Below are positions 32,563 to 40,024 of a stretch of DNA of 44,923 nucleotides, in pieces. The stretch is from an uncultured Bacteroidales bacterium (GTDB taxonomy: Bacteria > Bacteroidota > Bacteroidia > Bacteroidales > UBA932), in assembly GCA_946187865.1 (NCBI GenBank), contig CAMHST010000019.1, forward strand, positions 1 through 44,923. Direction: 5' to 3'. The translations under genes were made by a program, and so were the position numbers. The stretch's first letter is position 1. Each line of letters begins with the position of its first letter. The notes under the pieces were generated by a model, which was not told the DNA's origin, made no database searches, and worked only from the letters and a program-made list of their open reading frames with translations.

Positions 32563-33639
32563 ATGAAACTGTTCTATCTTGCTAATACCATTTACAACTC
32601 GGGAGGTATAGAGAGGGCCCTGTTTTACAAAGCCAATATGCTGGCAACCCGCTTTGGTTATGATATAGTCATTGTCACCAACCACCAAAAAGGAAGGCCC
32701 ACTTTCTTTCAGCTGGACCCGAGCGTCCGCCATATAGACCTGGATGTGGACACGCACTTTCCCTGGAATATGGGCCGCTATATGCGTAGGCTCAAAGCGC
32801 TTATCCAGGCCGAGAAACCCGACATCGTAGATTCCTTCTGTTATCAGGAACTCACCCGCCTGCATGAACTCAAGGGGCTATGCAAAGTTGTGATGGCGGA
32901 GTTCCACTTTTCGCACGAGACCTACAGGATCAAAGGGCAGACAAGAAAGCTCCGCGCCTACGAGAAAGCCGTTGGAGCCCTGGACAGTTTTGTCGTTCTT
33001 ACCAAGGAGGACCGAAAAGCCTGGGAACCCTATTGCAAGCATCTGGAGCAAATCTACAACCCTGCTGTGTATCCCACCACCACGCTTGCACCGCTAGAAG
33101 AGCGGCGCTGTATCAGCGCAGGGCGCCTTGAGAAGCAGAAAAACTACCCGGAAATGATACGGGCATGGAAAAAGGTCCATCTGCGTCATCCAGACTGGGA
33201 GCTGGACCTGTACGGGAATGGCAGGCTGAAATCCCAAATTCAAAGACAGATTCACCGGGAAGGTCTTGAGGATGTCATTCGCATCCACCCGGCAACACCT
33301 GCCATCCGCGAAGAAATGATGCACAGTTCCATGTACCTGATGACTTCCCTTTACGAAGGGTTCCCCATGGTGCTGGCCGAAACAGCTTCAATGGGCCTGC
33401 CCTGCGTATGCACCAAGTGCCCATGCGGGCCAGCTGAATTCATTGAAGACGGAATAGACGGCATGCTGGCAGACCAGGGCGATATCGATACCTTGGCGGA
33501 GAAAATCTGTATGCTCATCGAGGATCCGGAACGTCGCAAGGAGATGGGACGGAAATTCGCGCAAAAAACGAACAATCTAACGCCGGATATCATTCTACAG
33601 CAATGGGATCAGCTGTTCAGGCGGCTGGTTATTTCTTAG
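32563..33639 (+). CDS. Family 4 glycosyltransferase (GT-B fold)
   Basis: 358 residues. The start MKLFYLANTIYNSGGIERAL has the GGxER acceptor-side motif of GT4 enzymes. The C-terminal half has the nucleotide-sugar site: ISAGRLEKQKNYPEMIRAW, then LYEGFPMVLAETASMGLPCV with E-x7-E, and CPCGPAEFIEDGIDGMLA. It presumably adds a sugar in capsule, O-antigen-like or glycolipid synthesis, but no other polysaccharide genes are nearby, so donor and acceptor are unknown. It stands alone with a consensus promoter and overlaps the convergent DUF1573 gene by 11 bp. Confidence 0.87.
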   Translation: MKLFYLANTIYNSGGIERALFYKANMLATRFGYDIVIVTNHQKGRPTFFQLDPSVRHIDLDVDTHFPWNMGRYMRRLKALIQAEKPDIVDSFCYQELTRLHELKGLCKVVMAEFHFSHETYRIKGQTRKLRAYEKAVGALDSFVVLTKEDRKAWEPYCKHLEQIYNPAVYPTTTLAPLEERRCISAGRLEKQKNYPEMIRAWKKVHLRHPDWELDLYGNGRLKSQIQRQIHREGLEDVIRIHPATPAIREEMMHSSMYLMTSLYEGFPMVLAETASMGLPCVCTKCPCGPAEFIEDGIDGMLADQGDIDTLAEKICMLIEDPERRKEMGRKFAQKTNNLTPDIILQQWDQLFRRLVIS

Positions 33640-34021
33640 ACCCCTTGACTTTTGCCTTCAAAAAGATCACGGCAGGATTGGGGATGCCGTTGCTATAAAC
33701 GTAAAACGTAAGGCTCATGTTATCATTGGGCTCGTTTGCCTGATAAGTAATGGTAATCTCACCATTATCTCCCGGGGCAATCTCTTCCTTGGGCCAGGAT
33801 GCCTTTGTGCAGATGCAGGGCTCTGAGACTACCTGGATCTGAAGGGGCAGCAGGCCTGCGTTTGTAAACGAATACACAGCAGTATAACCATTTTCAGAAA
33901 CAGAAATGGTTCCCAGGTTCTGTGTGTTATTATCAAACACCAATGTTTTCTTGGGCTGGGCCGACAAAGAGGCCAGTCCGCAGAAGAGAAGAAGAAGGAA
34001 TGAGATCAAAAAACGCTTCAT
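33629..34021 (-). CDS. DUF1573 family secreted protein
   Basis: 130 residues from the ATG at 34021. Signal peptide MKRFLISFLLLLFCGLASLSAQ with cleavage before Q. The mature domain (LGTISVSENGYTAVYSFTNAGLLPLQI...PCICTKASWPKEEIAPGDNGEITITY) is the immunoglobulin-like DUF1573 fold, abundant in Bacteroidota. It has a conserved C-x-C motif of unknown role and may be periplasmic or surface-exposed. Its function is not known. Confidence 0.85.
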   Translation of the reverse strand: MKRFLISFLLLLFCGLASLSAQPKKTLVFDNNTQNLGTISVSENGYTAVYSFTNAGLLPLQIQVVSEPCICTKASWPKEEIAPGDNGEITITYQANEPNDNMSLTFYVYSNGIPNPAVIFLKAKVKGSKK

Positions 34022-34043
34022 GGCAGTCAAGTAAATCTGAAGT

Positions 34044-34075
34044 CAAATATAAGCAAAATAAAGGCCAAAATCAAA
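34044..34075 (-). promoter_or_regulatory. Promoter of the DUF1573 gene
   Basis: On the minus strand TATATTTG (complement of 34044-34051) follows TTTG (complement of 34072-34075) with a 20-bp spacer. The -33 box is part of the T-tract of the terminator of the preceding gene. Confidence 0.7.
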
Positions 34076-34109
34076 AAAAGAAGGGCGTGCCTCGCGACAC
34101 GCCCCTCTT
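34073..34109 (-). terminator. Rho-independent terminator after the surface lipoprotein gene
   Basis: On the minus strand a 12-bp stem (34098-34109 with 34078-34089, one G-T wobble; core GGGCGTG/CACGCCC) with an 8-nt loop is followed by a run of seven T. It lies 18 nt after the stop codon of the gene at 34128. Confidence 0.9.
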
Positions 34110-34127
34110 TCGTATTAGGTATCAAGA

Positions 34128-37100
34128 TTAGATCGTAGCATCAACATGGATCTGGACCTTGGTCATGAGCTTGCCCCACTTGTAGTAGACATACATCGGA
34201 ACAATGATATCGAAGGCCTGGACGGCAGTACCATTGTTGTTGTAGGTCAGCCAGCCGTACTGAGACTGCTTCTTGGCAGCGATGTCAGCAGCGGTGAGGG
34301 CATATGACAGCGGAGTGGAAGTGGTACGGTTGTAGGAGTAAACCGTAGTGTTCACACCTGCCAGATCGGTGTACCAGTCAGCGTCGTTGGCGGCGTTGAG
34401 CTTACCAGGGTTGGTAGGATCCCACGCCCATACAGCGTAGTTAGGATCGTTGTTGATTTCGTTGGCCTGGAGAACAATGGTCACAGGGATATCGACCGGA
34501 GCAGCCAACGTACCACCCAGGGTGCACTTGGCACCGTCGAGGTCGGCGTGGATGATGAAATTACCAGGAGTGCCGGCGGTACCAGGGTTAGGATCGATAC
34601 CGTAGAAGTTCCAGTAATTGTCATGGCCGTTGTCGAAGTGAGAGTTGTAACCGTTCCAGGTGAGACGCCAGTCGAACGGACGGACGATATCTTCGTAGCG
34701 GAGGTAGGAGCCTTCGTTACCGAAGTCAACAGCGTCGCGGAAGTTCTTCGGAGACAGGGTCTCGATGCTCACGGGACGGAGGAAGTCAGCCTTGAAGTAG
34801 TACTTGCCGTCGAAGCGGATCTTCACATCGTGAACAGTGGCAGGAGCCTGGCAAATCTGACCGGTGGCACCAATGTAAGCATAGAATGCGTTGGTGTTCA
34901 GCAGATCCTTGGCAAGTTCGCTCTGCTCATTGTAGTTCATGTTGTTCCACTGGCCGGCAGCGAGACCGTCGTTGCGGATCCAGGCAACCACCTCGTAATT
35001 GGTGATGTCGGCCAGCTGAGCGGCGGTAGGAGTTCCGGCGGGAGCCCAGGCTACGAGCACATCAGCTACGTTCTCAGCGTCAGCAGCGGCAAGCCAAGTA
35101 ACATTGACACCCATGTTGAAGGCGATGAGGGTAGGAGGAGTGGTGTAACCAGGCCATGCACCGGTGAACTTAGCGCGACGGATGTACACGTTGTTCACAG
35201 TGTTCATACCATCGGTGAAGCTCTTCGGGGTGCCAACCTCGTTCTGAGGATGGAAGAAGTACCTGATGGTGTGAGCCCAGACATCCTTGGTACCGTTGCC
35301 ATCAGTGTCCTTACCAACCTTCAGGGTACCGGCGGGATAGAGAGCGCCCATGGAACCGTTGTTGGTGATGAAGGAAGCGTTGATGTCATTTACGAAGGTG
35401 TCGTAGTCAGGATCGTTGTAACCCGGGTTCGGGGCGGCGGCGGGAGTAGCCACGTGGTAGGCGGTGGCAGCGAACTTGGCCTGGCCCCAGTGCGGCTCCC
35501 AGTACTGCTCGATGTAATCGCTGCTGGCGGGTACATCGTTGGAGTAAAGATCGAAGATGGCTTCGAAGCGGGCGATCTTAACCTTCAGCTCGATGGTGAT
35601 CACATTGCCACCATAGGTGTAGGTGCAGTGACGTTTGATTTCACGTACAGGCTCGGTAGCGGGCAGACGGGAAGCGATGTTCCAAATCTCGTCCGGAGTC
35701 AGGACCCAGTTGATTACATGGGTAGCGCCGGTAGCAGGGTTGGGAACGATAACCTCAGTTACAGTACCCAGTTCACCCGTGTTGGTGTTGAAGTTGTAAG
35801 CAGTGTAACCAGGATCACCTACGTTCATGGCATTGAACACATAATTGGTGTGGAAGGTAATCTTGTCACCATAGGTGTCGTAGATGGTCTCGTTGGTCCA
35901 CTGAACAGTGGTGGTACCATTGAAGCCGGTGGTGCAGTTGAAACCGATCGGGTTCGGATACTTGGTCGGAGGAACAGCCTGCGTAAAGACACCACCTACA
36001 AGCGTACCTTCGCTGTCCAGCACGTGGAAGTCGTAAGGGATACCGGCAACGGTAGGATCCACAGCGTCGGCTACGATGAGAACCTTGATGTAAGCAGCCT
36101 CGACAACATTAGGCTGGCCAGCAGCATCGAGATGGTTCGGGTCGATCAGGGACACACGGATAACCGGGTGACGGCCGATGGAAGCCACGGAAGGAGTGTC
36201 ATCACCTACGGTGAAGGCATGGGTCAGGAACAGGGCCTTGTCGGTAGCGTTGGCGGGATCCACGATAGCCTCGTGTTTACCGGATTCGTTCAGCCATACG
36301 AAGTTCTGCTGGAAGGTCAGCGGATCACCGGCGGCGTAGTTCATCACAGTCTCGAACTTCCACTGGAGGCCGAGGTTAACGAGCTGTTCGTTGGTGAGCT
36401 CGTCCAGGGTGCAGTTACCAGTACCGTTGGCACCGGTGCCGAAGGGACCACCGAGAACGGTGAGGTCGTCAATCTTGGTATAAGGATCGAGAGCGCCAGT
36501 CCAGTTGTGGGCGGCAACAATCTTGGCAAGATCGAAGTTGCGGTTGCTGTAAACAACCACGGTATCGGCGCTCAGATGCACATTGTTGGCGTTGGGATCA
36601 CGATAGTTGGGCTTGCGGACACCGGCAGCCTCGAGAGCGGCGGTGTAAGCGGGATCGGTGTTCTCCACGATCCAGGCATCAGGATCCTGCAGCTCAGGAG
36701 CGGCAGCGCGGGTGAAGTTCATACCATAGATGGTACGACGATAGTGCTCATCGTTAAGGGCGACAGGACGGCCAGTGACACGGCCGTTGCCGATACCGGT
36801 AGGCAGAGCATCGGAAGCTCTGGGACGGGTGGGACCCGGACGATAAACAGTCTCGTTGGCAGCGCCTACGCGGAACTTGGCATTGGCAACAGTCTTGGGA
36901 TCAACAATGCGGATGTCGTTCAGATCCTGCTTGTACAGGGCGGCGTAGTCGGAAGTAACGGCAACACCGGTGGTCTTGGCCTCGAGGGCGAGAGCGGAGA
37001 TGTTGCTGGCAGCCGGAGCACCGGGAGCGGAAGCAGCGTCAACGATAGCGGCGTCACCGACTACGCGGTAGTACACTTCCAGAACACGGCGGCCGCCACG

Positions 37101-38105
37101 GGTACCCTCACCAAAGTGGTCGATGGTTACACCAAGACCAGCGGAAGCGGTACGGGTCTGATAGTAAGGATAATCCGCCTCAAGAATAGGAGTGAGCTCC
37201 AGGTTGGTGAGGTCTGCATTCTCAGGGTTCACATAGTACTGAACCTTCATCAGCGGATAGATGTGCTCGTACACAACGGCACCGGTGGCGTCTACACGGC
37301 CAGCCTGATACTCGTCAGAGATATCGCCAGTGTAGTGGTTCTTACCGAAACCGGCAGCCCAATCCAGCGGCTGATATTTCATGTGCTGGTAAACAACGGC
37401 CTCGGCGCCCTCATAGTAGGCGTGAGGAACGGTTACCAGGGACTTCAGCTCAGCCAGGCAGTTCAGGGTAACGGTAGTAGGGTTGCCTTCGGCATCCTCA
37501 ACACCGGAGAGGGTGAGGGTGGAGCCATTCCACACAGCGGTGATGGTACCGGGAGCCAGGAAGGAAATCACAGGGCTGTAGTCTACCTTTTCACCGTTCA
37601 CATACTTGTCGAAGTTGCCGGTAGCGGCGTTCGGGACATAGTAAATCTCGTCGGTAGCGGTTCCGGCAGCGCCGTCCTTACCGTCTTTACCGTCCTTACC
37701 GTCCTTACCGTCCTTGCCGTCCTTACCCTGGGCAGCAAGACCGGTGTCGACACCGTCAATGAACCAGTTGCCGTTGGCGCCGATGGTCACGACGGAACCG
37801 TCCTTACCATTGGTACCATTGGAACCGTCCTTACCATCCTTACCATCGGCACCATCCTTACCATTCACGATGGTATAGGTGCCATTCTTGGTGGTAACCT
37901 GGATACCGCCAGTAACCGGGGTGACGCTTGTGATCACGTCACCGGCATTGATCGCACTCTCAAGCTGGCCGAGCTTGCCCTCCAGGGTACTTACCTTGTT
38001 GGACAAGTCTTCAAGCTCTCCTTTGAGATCCTGGCAGGACACAGCACCTGCAAGGCCGGCGATAACGGCGGCACCTGCGAGGATAAATTTGAAATGCTTG
38101 TTCAT
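34128..38105 (-). CDS. Large collagen-repeat surface lipoprotein (1325 aa), DUF4988-like N-terminus
   Basis: Lipoprotein signal with C24 (AGLAGAVSCQD). It is followed by a heptad-patterned coiled coil (LKGELEDLSNKVSTLEGKL, about 27-50), a short beta segment (VTGGIQVTTKNGTYTIVNG) and two collagen-like stretches of GKDG repeats (about 82-103 and 126-147), separated by VVTIGANGNWFIDG. This head resembles DUF4988-type proteins of Bacteroidales (from memory). The remaining ~1150 residues are beta-rich, aromatic and cysteine-poor, and I do not recognise them. Codon choice is very biased (TTA, CTA and TCA are absent over nearly the whole gene), suggesting high expression. It follows the OmpA-like gene by 88 bp and is probably co-expressed with it. 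A structural or S-layer-like surface role is an inference. Confidence 0.8.
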   Translation of the reverse strand: MNKHFKFILAGAAVIAGLAGAVSCQDLKGELEDLSNKVSTLEGKLGQLESAINAGDVITSVTPVTGGIQVTTKNGTYTIVNGKDGADGKDGKDGSNGTNGKDGSVVTIGANGNWFIDGVDTGLAAQGKDGKDGKDGKDGKDGKDGAAGTATDEIYYVPNAATGNFDKYVNGEKVDYSPVISFLAPGTITAVWNGSTLTLSGVEDAEGNPTTVTLNCLAELKSLVTVPHAYYEGAEAVVYQHMKYQPLDWAAGFGKNHYTGDISDEYQAGRVDATGAVVYEHIYPLMKVQYYVNPENADLTNLELTPILEADYPYYQTRTASAGLGVTIDHFGEGTRGGRRVLEVYYRVVGDAAIVDAASAPGAPAASNISALALEAKTTGVAVTSDYAALYKQDLNDIRIVDPKTVANAKFRVGAANETVYRPGPTRPRASDALPTGIGNGRVTGRPVALNDEHYRRTIYGMNFTRAAAPELQDPDAWIVENTDPAYTAALEAAGVRKPNYRDPNANNVHLSADTVVVYSNRNFDLAKIVAAHNWTGALDPYTKIDDLTVLGGPFGTGANGTGNCTLDELTNEQLVNLGLQWKFETVMNYAAGDPLTFQQNFVWLNESGKHEAIVDPANATDKALFLTHAFTVGDDTPSVASIGRHPVIRVSLIDPNHLDAAGQPNVVEAAYIKVLIVADAVDPTVAGIPYDFHVLDSEGTLVGGVFTQAVPPTKYPNPIGFNCTTGFNGTTTVQWTNETIYDTYGDKITFHTNYVFNAMNVGDPGYTAYNFNTNTGELGTVTEVIVPNPATGATHVINWVLTPDEIWNIASRLPATEPVREIKRHCTYTYGGNVITIELKVKIARFEAIFDLYSNDVPASSDYIEQYWEPHWGQAKFAATAYHVATPAAAPNPGYNDPDYDTFVNDINASFITNNGSMGALYPAGTLKVGKDTDGNGTKDVWAHTIRYFFHPQNEVGTPKSFTDGMNTVNNVYIRRAKFTGAWPGYTTPPTLIAFNMGVNVTWLAAADAENVADVLVAWAPAGTPTAAQLADITNYEVVAWIRNDGLAAGQWNNMNYNEQSELAKDLLNTNAFYAYIGATGQICQAPATVHDVKIRFDGKYYFKADFLRPVSIETLSPKNFRDAVDFGNEGSYLRYEDIVRPFDWRLTWNGYNSHFDNGHDNYWNFYGIDPNPGTAGTPGNFIIHADLDGAKCTLGGTLAAPVDIPVTIVLQANEINNDPNYAVWAWDPTNPGKLNAANDADWYTDLAGVNTTVYSYNRTTSTPLSYALTAADIAAKKQSQYGWLTYNNNGTAVQAFDIIVPMYVYYKWGKLMTKVQIHVDATI
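37672..37728 (-). repeat. 9-bp tandem repeat encoding GKD units
   Basis: About six units of CCGTCCTTA (plus strand), with single-base variants, encode the second collagen-like stretch of the large lipoprotein. A looser version lies at 37797-37868. Such arrays can vary in copy number without shifting the frame. Confidence 0.85.
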
Positions 38106-38193
38106 AATGTTTTAATTAGTTAATAAATAAGATTGAATTAATTTCCTATTTTCCTTTTTATATAGAGTTTGAGGTTAGAGAGAGAGATTATGC

Positions 38194-39312
38194 TTACTTG
38201 AGCGTAGAAATCACGCAGCGGTTCAGGTCGTTCTGGGTGAACGGCTGCTCGCGGTCTCCTTTATAGTCTACCGTGATGCGGGAAGCGTCGATGCCCTTGC
38301 CCACCAGATAGGCTTTCACCTTGTTGGCGCGACGCTGGGAAAGATCCCAGTTGATGGTCTTGTTGCCCGTCTGGACGTCTGCGTAGCCCGTTACGGTGAT
38401 GTTTACATCCTTGTGGTTACCGAGCCACTTGGCATAGTCGTCCAGTTTGGCGGCCTCGGCCTCTACGATCACGTCCTGGTTAAGCTCGAAGAAGGTGACA
38501 ATCTGGCTCATGTCCGGTTCCGGTGCAGGTGCAGGAGCGGGCTTGGGTGCCGGTGCAGGAGCGGGCTCCGGTTTGGGAGCGGGCTTGGGTGCAGGGGCGG
38601 GAGCCGGTGCGGGTGCAGGTGCAGGAGCGGCCTTTTCCTTGCGGGTATAAGGCTTCCCGAAGGTGAACTTGAGACCGGCCAGGGCATTGAACTGATAGTC
38701 CGGGTTGCCTGCCTTCTTGGAGTTGAAGCGGTCCGACGTAATGTTGTCGTTGACTTCCAGGGTAATGGCGACATTGTCAGACAGGCGGATGTCTGCACCC
38801 AGGCCCACGCGGGCGGCGGGGGCGATCATGCCGCGATGCCAGAGGTTCTTGAAATAATCAGAGGGATCGACGCTCTTGACATTGAGGGCGCCGTTGTTGA
38901 ACGCACCCACGGCAGCACCGCCCAGGAAGAAGAACGGCTTGAAGGCTCTGTCATGTTTGTAGCCTCCAAACAGGTCTGCCAGGGAGATGGTCAGGTCCAA
39001 CCCACCTTCCAGATAGTTGAAAGTGTAGCGCTCTACACCGTTACCGATAGCGTGGCCCACGCCCTGGAAGCCGGAGGCGACCAGACGGGCACCGAACACC
39101 GGGCTGAACTGATACCCCAGGGAAAGGGCGGCAGCCGGAGAGAACAGGGTGGCGTAATCCACCTCACCGATGGTATATCCCGCACCCGCCTGTATTTGAC
39201 CATACAGATGGGGGCGGAATGTAACATCCGGGTCGGATTTACTTTCCTGTGCCAGAAGGGCTTGCGGCAGGATGGCCACCGCAAGAGCCAAGATTACGTG
39301 TTTCAATTTCAT
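38194..39312 (-). CDS. OmpA-family outer membrane protein
   Basis: 372 residues from the ATG at 39312; the alternative start two codons upstream is a TTG. Signal peptide MKLKHVILALAVAILPQALLAQ. An N-terminal beta-barrel follows (LYGQIQAGAGYTIGEVDY..., ending FNALAGLKFTFGKPY). Next is a proline/alanine-rich linker (about 228-263, APAPAPKPAPKPEP) and an OmpA C-terminal peptidoglycan-binding domain. That domain includes VTGYADVQTGNKTINWDLSQRRA, whose Asp and Arg bind DAP in relatives. It anchors the outer membrane to peptidoglycan and is probably very abundant, judging from strong codon bias and a consensus promoter. Confidence 0.92.
   Translation of the reverse strand: MKLKHVILALAVAILPQALLAQESKSDPDVTFRPHLYGQIQAGAGYTIGEVDYATLFSPAAALSLGYQFSPVFGARLVASGFQGVGHAIGNGVERYTFNYLEGGLDLTISLADLFGGYKHDRAFKPFFFLGGAAVGAFNNGALNVKSVDPSDYFKNLWHRGMIAPAARVGLGADIRLSDNVAITLEVNDNITSDRFNSKKAGNPDYQFNALAGLKFTFGKPYTRKEKAAPAPAPAPAPAPAPKPAPKPEPAPAPAPKPAPAPAPEPDMSQIVTFFELNQDVIVEAEAAKLDDYAKWLGNHKDVNITVTGYADVQTGNKTINWDLSQRRANKVKAYLVGKGIDASRITVDYKGDREQPFTQNDLNRCVISTLK
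38521..38632 (-). repeat. Low-complexity repeat encoding the Pro/Ala linker of the OmpA protein
   Basis: Irregular hexamer-based repeats (GGTGCA/GGAGCG/GGGGCG on the plus strand) encode alternating Ala-Pro with occasional Lys and Glu. The unit is in frame, so length variation would only change the linker. Confidence 0.75.
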
Positions 39313-39406
39313 ATCCAATCTGTTTGATACCTCTAATTATATAATAGACCGCATCACAACTCCCAAATCAAGGGGTCCCGACTTGAGCCTACGATATATG
39401 ATAGCG

Positions 39407-39438
39407 CAAATTTAAGTAGAAAAATCCACCTTTCCAAA
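39407..39438 (-). promoter_or_regulatory. Promoter of the OmpA-like gene
   Basis: Minus-strand TAAATTTG (complement of 39407-39414) follows TTTG (complement of 39435-39438) with a 20-bp spacer. Confidence 0.75.
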
Positions 39439-39528
39439 AATTTTCGAAAATTTTCTTATAATATTTTTTAGAACAAAGTGGGTTTCTTTGCGTTGCAACG
39501 GGGGTGGGATAAAGGGCTTACAGAAATA

Positions 39529-39560
39529 TTTGGTTTATTGGGAAATAATGTATATATTTG
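39529..39560 (+). promoter_or_regulatory. Promoter of rpsO
   Basis: TTTG (39529-39532), 20-bp spacer, TATATTTG (39553-39560), giving a leader of about 50 nt that contains a small hairpin. Confidence 0.75.
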
Positions 39561-39617
39561 CGGACTTTTTTGCGGGAAGGTCCCGTAAAACTTTTAACCT
39601 AATAAAATCATTGCATC

Positions 39618-39893
39618 ATGGCAGAATATTTACAGCCTGAGAAAAAGCAAGAGATTTTCGCGAAGTACGGGAAGTCCAATAAGGACACCGGCTCTCCTGA
39701 GAGTCAGGTTGCTTTATTTTCCTACCGTATCGCTCACCTTACGGAGCATGTGAAGAAGAACAAGAAAGACATCGTCACGCGTCGCAGCCTTCTTCGCCTT
39801 GTGAGTAAGCGCCGCCAGCTTCTGAACTACCTTCAGAAGGTGGACATCGAGAGATACAGGGCTATCGTGAAGGAGCTGGGTCTCCGCCGATAA
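39618..39893 (+). CDS. rpsO: 30S ribosomal protein S15
   Basis: 91 residues, close to the usual 89. [28 protein letters not shown] and [27 protein letters not shown] are the conserved helices that bind the central domain of 16S rRNA. It is transcribed from a full consensus promoter. In many bacteria S15 represses its own mRNA via leader structure; a short leader hairpin is present here, but such control is only a possibility. It is followed by a terminator and then pnp, a widely conserved gene pair. Confidence 0.97.
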   Translation: MAEYLQPEKKQEIFAKYGKSNKDTGSPESQVALFSYRIAHLTEHVKKNKKDIVTRRSLLRLVSKRRQLLNYLQKVDIERYRAIVKELGLRR

Positions 39894-39913
39894 GCAAACG
39901 GATAGGAAAAAAC

Positions 39914-39955
39914 GGGGGCAGAGGTTCATGCAAGGCAGAATCTCTCCCCCTTTTT
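39914..39955 (+). terminator. Rho-independent terminator between rpsO and pnp
   Basis: Stem GGGGG-c-AGAG (39914-39923) with CTCTCCCCC (39942-39950), 18-nt loop, then five T. Confidence 0.85.
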
Positions 39956-39964
39956 CAGTGAAAG

Positions 39965-39989
39965 TTCCCCGATCGGATCGGGAATGACG
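39965..39989. repeat. REP-like palindrome upstream of pnp
   Basis: CCCGATC-G-GATCGGG within TTCCCCGATCGGATCGGG, followed by AATGACG. Read on the minus strand it starts CGTCATTCCCGAT, which resembles the GTCATTCC head of many dispersed REP-type palindromes (from memory). Confidence 0.5.
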
Positions 39990-40024
39990 ATACAAGACGA
40001 AAAGACGTAACAGAGTAGAAAAAC

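Larger units (their letters stand above)
39313..39617. other. Intergenic region between the OmpA-like gene and rpsO
   Basis: 305 bp, AT-rich. It holds the promoter of the OmpA-like gene (39407-39438, minus strand), giving a leader of about 90 nt. The rpsO promoter (39529-39560) and an rpsO leader with a short hairpin, CGGGA-AGG-TCCCG near 39573-39585, follow. No ORF of note was seen. Confidence 0.7.

Noticed and set aside
33205..33225. CCTGTACGGGAATGG in the glycosyltransferase gene, resembling part of the core
   Set aside because: A short chance match inside a normal LDLYGNG motif; no flanking inverted arms.
37672..37868. Regular repeats that could suggest a CRISPR-like or other repeat array
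   Set aside because: Units are 9 bp without spacers and encode a collagen-like GKDG stretch in frame, so they are coding repeats.
34548..38123. A 1191-codon open frame on the plus strand opposite the large lipoprotein gene
   Set aside because: It is codon-aligned with the minus-strand gene, has low-complexity Val/Gly-rich content and no domain. It is explained by the absence of TTA, CTA and TCA codons in a strongly biased gene.
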